From NCBI RefSeq assembly GCF_021284765.1, contig NZ_CP089924.1:4110001-4174000 (forward strand): a stretch of 64,000 nucleotides of DNA, read 5' to 3'. The stretch's first letter is position 1. Every line of letters starts with the position of its first letter. The DNA comes from Lysobacter sp. 5GHs7-4. Its GTDB lineage: Bacteria > Pseudomonadota > Gammaproteobacteria > Xanthomonadales > Xanthomonadaceae. The translations under genes and the position numbers were made by a program. Positions 1 to 7,156 of this stretch are shown piece after piece. The notes under the pieces were generated by a model. That model saw only the letters and a list, made by a program, of their open reading frames with translations. It searched no databases and had not been told where the DNA came from.

Positions 1-584
1 GGCTCCAGCTTGGCGTACAGGGCCGGGGTGAAGCCCAGGATCTGCTCGACCTCGGCCACGCTTTCGAACTCCGAGTCCTTGGCGCCGTAGGGCAGGCCCG
101 CGGAGGCGTAGTCCGGGTCCTCGGCGCCGCCGGCGATCTGGGTCAGCGGGTCGGGATCGCGCCAGTCGACGATCGCCGACGCCAGTCGCGCCGCATCGGC
201 CTGCTGCTCGATGCCGCCGGCGCCCTGGATCAGCGCGGTCAGCAGCGTCGGATCCGCCTGATTGAGGTCGACCTTGCCGTTCTCGTCGATCAGCTTCACT
301 TCCACCTGGGCGCCGCCGTAGGACCAGCGGTAGGCGGTGCCGTCGGGACGCCATTGCAGGCGCGGATCGCTTTGCGTGACGCGTGTAAGCGCATATTCCA
401 TGCCCGCACGCGCGGCATTCTGCGCAATCAAGCCACGCATCAAGACCTTGCCCTGCATGTTTTCGACACGCGCCGACAGCGCGAACGCGCCGATCAGCGC
501 GGTCAGCATCGCGATCAGCCACAGCACCAGCAGCAACGCGGCGCCGCCTGCCTTGTGCGTCGAGAACCGGCGCGGCGCGCTCAT
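1..584 (-). CDS. gspK: T2SS minor pseudopilin GspK (XpsK), partial
   Basis: Tip minor pseudopilin of the type II secretion pseudopilus. The gene enters from its ATG at 584 and runs off the left edge, so about 194 N-terminal residues are visible. The N-terminus is a short basic leader, then GG and a hydrophobic stretch ([13 protein letters not shown]). It lacks Glu at +5, which is normal for GspK and sets it apart from GspG-J. Further on, [14 protein letters not shown] and [12 protein letters not shown] are typical of the inserted alpha-helical domain of GspK. The ATG overlaps the gspJ stop (ATGA), indicating translational coupling. In the family GspK forms the pseudopilus tip with GspI and GspJ. 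The remaining xps genes (L, M, N, D) would be expected beyond the edge but cannot be seen. Confidence 0.93.
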   Translation of the reverse strand, partial: MSAPRRFSTHKAGGAALLLVLWLIAMLTALIGAFALSARVENMQGKVLMRGLIAQNAARAGMEYALTRVTQSDPRLQWRPDGTAYRWSYGGAQVEVKLIDENGKVDLNQADPTLLTALIQGAGGIEQQADAARLASAIVDWRDPDPLTQIAGGAEDPDYASAGLPYGAKDSEFESVAEVEQILGFTPALYAKLE

Positions 585-1252
585 ATCGTCCCCGGCACGA
601 TGCCGCGCGCCACGCTGGCCGCCAGCGGCAGCGACACCACCAGCGGCGGCCAGTCGCGGCCGTCCAGATCGGTGAAGGTGACCTCCACCATCAGCGGCAG
701 TTGTTCCACGGTCTGCCAACGCTCCTGCCACTCGCCGAGCCTGCCGGTTTCGTCCAGCGCGCGATAACGGAAGCGCGCCGACTTCAGGCCCTCGACCAGC
801 AATTCCGGCGGACGCTCCTGTTCTTCCTCGATGGTCAGCCCGGCCAGCACCATCGACAGCGACAGCATGATGCGCGCCTGATCGCCGTCGGACTCGATGG
901 CGAAATCGTGCAGATACGGACCGCCGCGGCCCAGGTAATCCGGCAGGTCGGCGACGAAGCGCATGCGGTCGGGCTCGCCGATGAAGCGCTGCGGCAAGGC
1001 GCTGGACTGGTCGAAGCCGAACGCCACCGGCCGCGTCGCGATCAAACGCTTGCGCAGAAAGCCTTCGACCGCGCGCTGGCGCTCGTTACGCTGGGCCATG
1101 CCCTCGCCGCGCGTGGCGGTCTGGGTCGCCGCCGACAGCGTCGCGAACGCGAGCGCCACGCCCGCGGCCAGCAGCACCGTCGCCAGCAGGATCTCGATCA
1201 GGGTGAAGCCGGCGCCTGCGCGACGCGGCGATGCGGGCCAGGCGCGCGTCAC
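581..1252 (-). CDS. gspJ: T2SS minor pseudopilin GspJ (XpsJ)
   Basis: Minor pseudopilin that joins GspI and GspK at the pseudopilus tip. I chose the GTG at 1252 because it overlaps the gspI stop (GTGA) and places the prepilin leader correctly: about 14 residues, then the peptidase site [12 protein letters not shown] with Glu at +5. The frame is open further upstream, but that stretch is antisense-like arginine-rich sequence inside gspI. The product is about 223 aa, close to the usual 200-220. The C-terminal half ([17 protein letters not shown]) is beta-rich as in GspJ. It sits in the tightly overlapping H-I-J-K run, so it is surely co-transcribed. Confidence 0.93.
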   Translation of the reverse strand: MTRAWPASPRRAGAGFTLIEILLATVLLAAGVALAFATLSAATQTATRGEGMAQRNERQRAVEGFLRKRLIATRPVAFGFDQSSALPQRFIGEPDRMRFVADLPDYLGRGGPYLHDFAIESDGDQARIMLSLSMVLAGLTIEEEQERPPELLVEGLKSARFRYRALDETGRLGEWQERWQTVEQLPLMVEVTFTDLDGRDWPPLVVSLPLAASVARGIVPGTI

Positions 1253-1710
1253 GGCAACACCGCCTCGGTGCCGGCCTGCGCGCTGCGCAAGCTGCGCAAC
1301 TGGAAGCGCTGCGCGGGACCGCCGTCGCCCCATTCCACCGCCAGGGTGATTTCGAACAACTGCGGACCGTTCACGTCCACCGGCTGCTGCGCCGCGGCCA
1401 CCGCGCGGTCGCGCCATTGCGCCACGCCCAGGGTCCAGCGGTAGCGGCCTTCCTCGAAGTCCCCGCTTTGCTGGCCCGGCGACAGCGGCTCGGCCACGCC
1501 GATCTGGTCCAGCAGCGATTGCGCGTGCAGTGCCGCGCGCCCGGCATCGCCGGACCAGCGCACCTGCCGCGCCGAACCCGACAAGGTGCCCAGCAGCAGC
1601 GTCATCGCCAGCGCCAGCAAGGCGAAGGCGATGATCACCTCGATCAGGGTGTAGCCACGCTGCGCATGCCGCGCGCGCAAGCCGGCGCCGCGCCGCGGCG
1701 GCGCGCTCAT
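1249..1710 (-). CDS. gspI: T2SS minor pseudopilin GspI (XpsI)
   Basis: Minor pseudopilin of 153 aa that in other systems nucleates the tip complex with GspJ and GspK. The leader ends QRG|YTLIEVIIAFALLALAM: a prepilin peptidase (GspO/PilD) site after Gly with Glu at +5, followed by the hydrophobic assembly helix. The start ATG overlaps the gspH stop (ATGA at 1707-1710), and its own stop overlaps the GTG of gspJ. The leader is about 18 residues and basic. Length and position match GspI of Xps-type systems. Confidence 0.93.
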   Translation of the reverse strand: MSAPPRRGAGLRARHAQRGYTLIEVIIAFALLALAMTLLLGTLSGSARQVRWSGDAGRAALHAQSLLDQIGVAEPLSPGQQSGDFEEGRYRWTLGVAQWRDRAVAAAQQPVDVNGPQLFEITLAVEWGDGGPAQRFQLRSLRSAQAGTEAVLP

Positions 1711-2240
1711 CGCCGCGCCTCCACGCGCTTGAGCCGCACTTCGCCGGTCAGCCAGGTCACGTCGATGTTCCAGCCCGCGCGCTTGGCGCTGAGCTGGATG
1801 CGGCCGCCGGTGGAGGCACCGTCGTTGAAGAACACGATCGCGCCCTCGCCTTCGCGCGGCTGCGTCTGGCGCGCGCCGACGAAGGACAGTTTCAAGGACT
1901 TCGGAATCTCGCCGGAGCGGCCGTTGGCGCCGCTCCAGGTGTGCGCCGACGGGTCGACGGTGAAGGTCTGCTTCTGGCCGGTCGCGATCGCCTGGGTGCG
2001 GGTGTAGCGCAACTGCGCGGCCAGCTCCTTGGCGCTGCTGCGCAGCTGCATGCCGGCGATGCCGCCGGTGAAGGCGAACGCGGCCAGCAAACCGATCGCC
2101 GCGATCAACGCCACCACCAGCAGCATTTCCAGCAGCGTGAAGCCGACGCCGGCGCGGCGCGCGCGCACGCCCGCCCGCGCCGCGGCAAAGCCCCGGCCTC
2201 CCCTCGCGGGAGCGGAAGGGCGCTGCCGCAACTGCCTCAT
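1707..2240 (-). CDS. gspH: T2SS minor pseudopilin GspH (XpsH)
   Basis: Minor pseudopilin placed just under the tip of the pseudopilus. The cleavage motif is GVG|FTLLEMLLVVALIAAIG with Glu at +5, followed by a GspH-type globular domain (LAAQLRYTRTQAIATGQ, then a beta-rich C-terminus). The given ATG leaves an unusually long leader of about 32 basic, arginine-rich residues, so the true start may be an internal codon closer to the cleavage site. It lies only 7 bp downstream of gspG and overlaps gspI, so it belongs to the same transcript. Confidence 0.9.
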   Translation of the reverse strand: MRQLRQRPSAPARGGRGFAAARAGVRARRAGVGFTLLEMLLVVALIAAIGLLAAFAFTGGIAGMQLRSSAKELAAQLRYTRTQAIATGQKQTFTVDPSAHTWSGANGRSGEIPKSLKLSFVGARQTQPREGEGAIVFFNDGASTGGRIQLSAKRAGWNIDVTWLTGEVRLKRVEARR

Positions 2241-2247
2241 GCGCGGC

Positions 2248-2688
2248 TTACTCGTACTTGACGTCGCCGTCGACGCTGGTGCCGCCGGGCTTGCCGTCCT
2301 TGCCCAGGATCACCACGTCGAAATCGCGGCCTTCGCCAGGCGAGCGGTATTCGATCGGATGGCCCCAGGGATCCTTGAGGTCGGTGTCCTTGACGTAGGG
2401 ACCGAGCCAGCCGTTGGCGTCGGACGGCGCTTTGACCAGTTCCTCCAGCGAGCCCGGCAGGCGGCCGGTGTCCATCTGGAAGGATTCGATCTTGCCGGCC
2501 AGGGTCTGCACCTGGGTCTTGGCGAGCTTGAACTTGGCGTTGTCGTTGGCGCCGAACACCTTGGTCCCGACCACCGTCATCACCGCGCCGATCAGCACGA
2601 TCACGATGATGATTTCGATCAGGCTCATGCCGCGCTGCAGGGCGGCGGACGGGCGGCGCAGGGAACGGGGATTTCGCATTTCGTTCAT
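2248..2688 (-). CDS. gspG: T2SS major pseudopilin GspG (XpsG)
   Basis: Main subunit of the T2SS pseudopilus, 146 aa. The site QRG|MSLIEIIIVIVLIGAVM gives a prepilin leader of about 20 residues, and Glu at +5 is present. The rest is the classic GspG fold: KIESFQMDTGRLPGSLEEL, then DPWGHPIEY and the C-terminal loop with FDVVILGKDGKPGG, the region that binds calcium in characterised GspG proteins. A 258-bp gap separates it from gspF, so gspG-K may have its own promoter in addition to read-through. A second in-frame ATG (fourth codon) is an equally possible start. Confidence 0.96.
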   Translation of the reverse strand: MNEMRNPRSLRRPSAALQRGMSLIEIIIVIVLIGAVMTVVGTKVFGANDNAKFKLAKTQVQTLAGKIESFQMDTGRLPGSLEELVKAPSDANGWLGPYVKDTDLKDPWGHPIEYRSPGEGRDFDVVILGKDGKPGGTSVDGDVKYE

Positions 2689-2946
2689 CCGTAGGTGGTT
2701 GGGTACACAGAAGAGACGCTCGCCAGGGGCCTAATCCCGCTGCCCCCAGCCCTGGATTCGACCGCCGCGCGCCTGAGCGGTTCCGGGCCGGCGTGGTCCA
2801 GCTCGATTCTGTGCCGCGTTTCCGGCACCGGCACGTCGGCGCGGGAAGCGGTACAGCTTGCGTTCAAAACGGCGGAAACGTGCCGATCCGGCCTGCCGGG
2901 CATGGGCCTGAACAGGGAACGGTGTCGCAGTTTCGCCGCCCCGCCC
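2689..2946. other. 258-bp gap between gspF and gspG
   Basis: The only sizeable break in an otherwise overlapping T2SS gene run. I see no credible small gene in it: the open frames across it are arginine-rich and resemble no family. It could carry an internal promoter or mRNA processing site ahead of gspG, but I recognise no clear -35/-10 pair. Confidence 0.4.
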
Positions 2947-4164
2947 CTAGCCGATCGCATTGGTCAGATCGTAGAGCGGCGTGAGCACGGCCAGCACCAC
3001 GGTGCCGACCACGCCGGCCAGCACCACGGTGATCACCGGCACCATCGCCGCCAGCATGCGGTCCAGCGCCAGGCTGGTTTCGTGCTCGAAGGTCTCGGCG
3101 GTCTTGACCAGCATGGAGTCCAGCGCGCCGGATTCCTCGCCGACCTGGATCATCTGCAGCGCCAGCCGCGGAAAGCGCTTGCCCTTGCCGAGCGCGGTCG
3201 ACAGGGCGACGCCGTTCTTGACCTCCTCGGCCGCGGCCTCGACATCTGCCGCGAGCACGCGGTTGTCCATCACGTTGCGACCGATGCCCAGCGCGGTCAT
3301 CAGCGGCACGCCGTTGCGCACCAGCGTGCCCAGCGTGCGCGCCAATCGCGCGGTCTCGATCTTGGCGACCAGCGCGCCGGCGAACTTGCGCTTGAGCAGC
3401 CAGCCGTCCAGCGCTTCGCGGAACACCGGATCGCGACGCTTGCGATCGAACCACCACAGCGCCACCGCCGGCGTGGCGACCAGCAGGAACCACCAGTCGC
3501 GCACGAACAGGCCGATGCTGAGCACGATCTTGGTGAAGAACGGCAGCGGCGCGTCCAGGCTTTCGTACATCACCGCGAACTGCGGCACCACGTAGCCCAG
3601 CAGGAACAACAAACTGGCGCCGACCATCACCACCAGGATCGCCGGATAGATCAACGCGTTGATGACGCGGCCCTGCAGCGCGCGGCTGCGCTCCAGATAA
3701 TCGGCCAGGCGCGCCAGCGTTTCGTGCATGCTGCCGCCGGCCTCGCCGGCACGCACCATGTTGATGTACAGGCGCGAGAACGTGCCGTGCTGACGCTCCA
3801 GCGCGGTCGACAGCGACGCGCCGCCGCGCACCGCGTCGCGCACGTCGGTGACGGTGCGCTTGGCGGCTTCGTCCTCGGGCAATTCCAGCAGAATCGTCAG
3901 CGCGCGATCCAGCGGCTGGCCCGCGCCCAGCAAGGTCGCCAGTTGCTGGGTGAACTGGACCAGGCGCGCGCCGCCGAACGGCTTGGGCTTGAACAGACCC
4001 TTCCACACCGACGCGCCGCCGGCCTCGCTGGCCAGCTTGGCCTCTACCGGCAGATGGCCCTGCTCCTGCAGGCGCTGCACGACTTCGGCGTTGGTCGATG
4101 CCTCCATCTGCCCGTCCAGCATTTCGCCGCGGGCGTTGAGGGCTTTGTAGTGATACAGGGGCAT
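2947..4164 (-). CDS. gspF: T2SS inner-membrane platform protein GspF (XpsF)
   Basis: Polytopic platform protein that couples the GspE ATPase to pseudopilus growth; 405 aa, the standard length. It starts with the GspF signature MPLYHYKALNARGEMLDG. Two duplicated cytoplasmic T2SSF helical domains follow (about residues 60-185 and 265-385). Transmembrane segments lie near 160-190 (LIYPAILVVMVGASLLFLLG), 215-235 (WWFLLVATPAVALWW) and 370-395 at the C-terminus. Its ATG lies 13 bp after the stop of the exported protein gene upstream, so the two are co-transcribed. Confidence 0.96.
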   Translation of the reverse strand: MPLYHYKALNARGEMLDGQMEASTNAEVVQRLQEQGHLPVEAKLASEAGGASVWKGLFKPKPFGGARLVQFTQQLATLLGAGQPLDRALTILLELPEDEAAKRTVTDVRDAVRGGASLSTALERQHGTFSRLYINMVRAGEAGGSMHETLARLADYLERSRALQGRVINALIYPAILVVMVGASLLFLLGYVVPQFAVMYESLDAPLPFFTKIVLSIGLFVRDWWFLLVATPAVALWWFDRKRRDPVFREALDGWLLKRKFAGALVAKIETARLARTLGTLVRNGVPLMTALGIGRNVMDNRVLAADVEAAAEEVKNGVALSTALGKGKRFPRLALQMIQVGEESGALDSMLVKTAETFEHETSLALDRMLAAMVPVITVVLAGVVGTVVLAVLTPLYDLTNAIG

Positions 4165-4177
4165 CGGCGCGGTCGGC

Positions 4178-4648
4178 TCAGTCGCAGGTCATGCGGTCGG
4201 CCGGCACCACGCGCGGGTTGCCCAGCGCGAAGGCGCGGATCGGCCGCGACCACATCTCGAAGCTGGAAATCCCCGGCGTGACCGCGCAGGAACTGGCGTA
4301 GTCGAAACGCTCGCCGTCGGCGGAGATGTACAGGTCGAACTTCAGCGCCACCGCCAGATCGTGGCGGATCGTCAGCATGGTCTCGCCGCCGTCGGCGCCG
4401 CCGCTGGCGGTGACGTTGGCCTGCGCCGCGTCGGCGACCGCCCTGGCCGTGGCCTTGCCGTCGGCGACCTCGACCTTCAGGGCCAGCGGCGGCTGACCGC
4501 TGCCGACCGCGAAGCCGGCCGGCAACGCGGCCTTGCTCAGCGACTTCGCCGCCGGCTTGCCCGCTGCCCAGGCCGTGCCGCCGCAGACCAGCGCGGCCGC
4601 GAGCGCGATCGCAGTCCAGCCCGACGTTCTTACCGTTGCCTTGTTCAT
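4178..4648 (-). CDS. Exported protein of unknown function inside the T2SS operon
   Basis: I do not recognise this 156-aa protein. A Sec signal peptide is clear: basic MNKATVRTSGW, a hydrophobic core (TAIALAAALVCGG), and a probable signal peptidase I site after TAWA. The mature part of about 127 aa looks beta-rich (ALKVEVADGKATARAV, ETMLTIRHDLAVALKFDLYI). It has two cysteines, one in ASSCAVTPG and one as the penultimate residue (MTCD), so one periplasmic disulfide is plausible. It lies 40 bp after gspE and 13 bp before gspF, where the classic Xps order has gspF directly after gspE. The position suggests an accessory or substrate role in this T2SS, but that is inference. Confidence 0.8.
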   Translation of the reverse strand: MNKATVRTSGWTAIALAAALVCGGTAWAAGKPAAKSLSKAALPAGFAVGSGQPPLALKVEVADGKATARAVADAAQANVTASGGADGGETMLTIRHDLAVALKFDLYISADGERFDYASSCAVTPGISSFEMWSRPIRAFALGNPRVVPADRMTCD

Positions 4649-4688
4649 ACGCCCTGCCCCTTGGTGGTGGCGCGCGGCCGTGACGCGG

Positions 4689-6488
4689 TCACGCGTCCTC
4701 GGTCACGCGCAGCACTTCCTCGATCGTGGTCTGTCCCGCCAGCGCCTTGGCGATGCCGTCCTCGTACATGGTGCGCATGCCACCGGACTCGCGCGCGATC
4801 TGCTCGATCTCGCCCATGCCGGCATGGCGCATCACCGCGCGCCGCAGCTCGTCGTTCATGACCAGGAATTCCATGATCGTGGTGCGGCCGTGGTAGCCCG
4901 TGGGCGCCAGCACCGAACCGCGCGGGCGGTACAGGAAGATCTCGCCCTGCGGCTGATAGCGGCGCAGGCCGAACTTGTCGATCTCCTCCGGCGAGGCCGG
5001 GTATTTCTCGGCGTGAGTAGGCTCCAGCCGGCGCACCAGGCGCTGGGCCAGGATGCCGTTGATGGTCGAGGTCAGCAGATAGTCCTCGACGCCCATGTCG
5101 AGCAGGCGGGTGATGCCGCCGGCGGCGTTGTTGGTGTGCAGCGTGCTCAGCACCAGGTGGCCGGTGAGCGCGGACTGGATCGCGATGCGCGCGGTTTCCA
5201 GATCGCGCATTTCGCCGATCATGATGATGTCCGGATCCTGGCGCACGATCGAACGCAGCGCGTGCGAGAAATCCAGACCGATCTGCGGCTTGGCCTGGAT
5301 CTGGTTGATGCCTTCGATCTGGTACTCGACCGGGTCTTCGACCGTGATGATCTTGACGTCGCTGGTGTTGAGCTTGCTCAGCGCGGTGTACAGCGTGGTG
5401 GTCTTGCCCGAACCGGTCGGGCCGGTCACCAGCAAGATGCCGTGCGGCTGGTCCAGCACTTTCTGGAACTGCGGCAGGAAGGCGTCGGTGAAGCCGAGCT
5501 TGTGGAAGTCGAACACCACCGTCTCGCGATCCAGCAATCGCATCACCACCGACTCGCCGTGCGCGGTGGGCACGGTGCTCACGCGCAGATCGAGCTCCTT
5601 GCCTTGCACGCGCAGCATGATGCGGCCGTCCTGCGGCAGGCGGCGCTCGGCGATGTTGAGCTTGGCCATGATCTTGATGCGGCTGATCACCGCCGCGGTC
5701 AGGTTGGCCGGCGGACTCTCGCCCTCGGCCAACACGCCGTCGACGCGGTAGCGCACCTTCAGACGGTTTTCGAACGGCTCGATGTGGATGTCCGACGCGC
5801 GCAGCTCGACCGCGCGCTGGATCACCAGGTTCACCAGCCGGATCACCGGCGCCTCGGAGGCCAGATCGCGCAGATGCTCGACGTCGTCCAGATCGCCGGA
5901 ACCCTCGCCCTCGGCGGTTTCCACGATCGCGCCCATGGCGCTGCGGCCCTGGCCGTGCCAGCGCTCGATCAGGTCGCCGATCTCCGAGCGCAGCGCCACA
6001 TAGGGACGCACCTCGCGCTGGGTCGCCAGGCGCAATGCGTCCAGCGTGTAGACATCCTGCGGATCGGCCATCAGCGCTTCAACCGCCTGCTCGGTCTCGC
6101 GGACCGGGCAAACCGCGAACTGCTTCATGAATTTGAGTGTCAGCGCGACGCCTTCCGGAGGCAATTCCGGTGCGTCCTTGATGCTGACCAGGGGCAGGTC
6201 CAGCACCGCCGCCACGGTTTCGGCGTGGTCGCGCTCGGACACCAGGCCCAGCCGGGCCAGCAGCCCCAGCAGGCTGCCGCCGGTTTCCTCCTGCAGCCGC
6301 TTGGCGCGGCCGAGGTCGGCTTCCTTCAGCCGGCCCTTGGCCAGCAGGGCATCGACAATGGCGGCATCGACGGCGGCCTGCGGGCCGGCATCGGACGCCG
6401 GCCCAGCCGCGGTCTGGCCGGAGGCCGTGTGTGGGAGGCCCGACGGATCGTGCCCGGGCCCCTCCGTGGTGGTGGCTACTGCGTTCAC
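4689..6488 (-). CDS. gspE: T2SS assembly ATPase GspE (XpsE), tetracysteine motif absent
   Basis: Hexameric cytoplasmic ATPase that powers pseudopilus assembly with GspF and GspL; 599 aa. The GTG start at 6488 is set by a strong AGGAGG five bases upstream. The N-terminal 40 residues are low-complexity. Then come MshEN-type N domains (LLAKGRLKEADLGRAKRL), the ATPase core with Walker A GPTGSGKTTT near residue 357, the Asp box IITVEDPVEY, Walker B DPDIIMIGEMRD near 417 and the His box LSTLHTNNA. In most GspE/PilB proteins four cysteines bind zinc after the LAQRLVR segment. Here that region (about residues 480-540, LVRRLEPTHAEKYP to YRPRGSVLAPTGYHGR) contains no cysteine. First gene of the visible T2SS operon. 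Confidence 0.96.
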   Translation of the reverse strand: MNAVATTTEGPGHDPSGLPHTASGQTAAGPASDAGPQAAVDAAIVDALLAKGRLKEADLGRAKRLQEETGGSLLGLLARLGLVSERDHAETVAAVLDLPLVSIKDAPELPPEGVALTLKFMKQFAVCPVRETEQAVEALMADPQDVYTLDALRLATQREVRPYVALRSEIGDLIERWHGQGRSAMGAIVETAEGEGSGDLDDVEHLRDLASEAPVIRLVNLVIQRAVELRASDIHIEPFENRLKVRYRVDGVLAEGESPPANLTAAVISRIKIMAKLNIAERRLPQDGRIMLRVQGKELDLRVSTVPTAHGESVVMRLLDRETVVFDFHKLGFTDAFLPQFQKVLDQPHGILLVTGPTGSGKTTTLYTALSKLNTSDVKIITVEDPVEYQIEGINQIQAKPQIGLDFSHALRSIVRQDPDIIMIGEMRDLETARIAIQSALTGHLVLSTLHTNNAAGGITRLLDMGVEDYLLTSTINGILAQRLVRRLEPTHAEKYPASPEEIDKFGLRRYQPQGEIFLYRPRGSVLAPTGYHGRTTIMEFLVMNDELRRAVMRHAGMGEIEQIARESGGMRTMYEDGIAKALAGQTTIEEVLRVTEDA

Positions 6489-6741
6489 GTCACCCTCCTG
6501 CGCGTGAACATGGACTTTAGCAGTTTCGGCTGACCATCCGTCGCGTTCTGGAGCCGTCGCGACTACCGGACGCTGCCCCCACCTTCACGACACTGCTGTG
6601 GTTGGGATTGGACGGCCGAACTATGTGCGACCGCCTAGGCATGGCGCCCGATCCATCAAGCCTTCCACGTCGCCCCAGAGGCGCCCGCCCTCACTGAGCC
6701 CAAGCCAAACGGCGCTTGCGGCATGCATGCCTGCGACCCGA

Positions 6742-7128
6742 TCAAGCGCCGTCGCCACCGCGTCCGCGGTCACGATGCGCGATCTTGGTCCCGATCCATA
6801 CACCCATCGAGAGCGACAAGAGTAAGACGGGATAGTCGAGCATCCATGAAGGCGAAAGGACGGGACCGCCAAACACGGCAACGCTCAGGATGGATCCGAA
6901 CGCCTCCTCCAACACGACGACGATGAATGCGCACCTCCAGGGCGAGGCGACCTCGAGGGCCGCCAGCCTGGCAAACACCGCCACCACCACGGCGGAATCG
7001 AGGAAATATTCCGCGAGATACCGCTGAACAGCCGATATGCCGGATGCGTCGTCACTAACGCCAAACAAAAAACCGACGACGACTCTCAGGGCAAAAAGCA
7101 CGAGGGCGAAGACAAGAATCCTGAACAT
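6742..7128 (-). CDS. Small multi-pass membrane protein; candidate immunity protein for upstream RHS protein
   Basis: Unrecognised protein of about 128 aa with roughly four hydrophobic segments: MFRILVFALVLFALRVVVGF, YFLDSAVVVAVFARLAAL, RCAFIVVVLEEAFGSILSV and YPVLLLSLSMGVWIGTKI. The tail is charged (AHRDRGRGGDGA). The ATG at 7128 puts the first helix at the N-terminus and lies 28 bp past the stop of the RHS gene. An alternative ATG at 7209 would overlap the RHS 3' end and add 27 polar residues. Genes immediately downstream of RHS toxins commonly encode cognate immunity proteins, and membrane immunity proteins usually oppose membrane-acting toxins. That role is inferred from position and topology only. 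Confidence 0.65.
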   Translation of the reverse strand: MFRILVFALVLFALRVVVGFLFGVSDDASGISAVQRYLAEYFLDSAVVVAVFARLAALEVASPWRCAFIVVVLEEAFGSILSVAVFGGPVLSPSWMLDYPVLLLSLSMGVWIGTKIAHRDRGRGGDGA

Positions 7129-7156
7129 AGCGCTCTTGACCTTCGCTCCCGCTTCT

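Noticed and set aside
4533-6533. Plus-strand frame of about 666 codons opposite gspE.
   Set aside because: Antisense shadow; GspE on the minus strand carries complete ATPase motifs.
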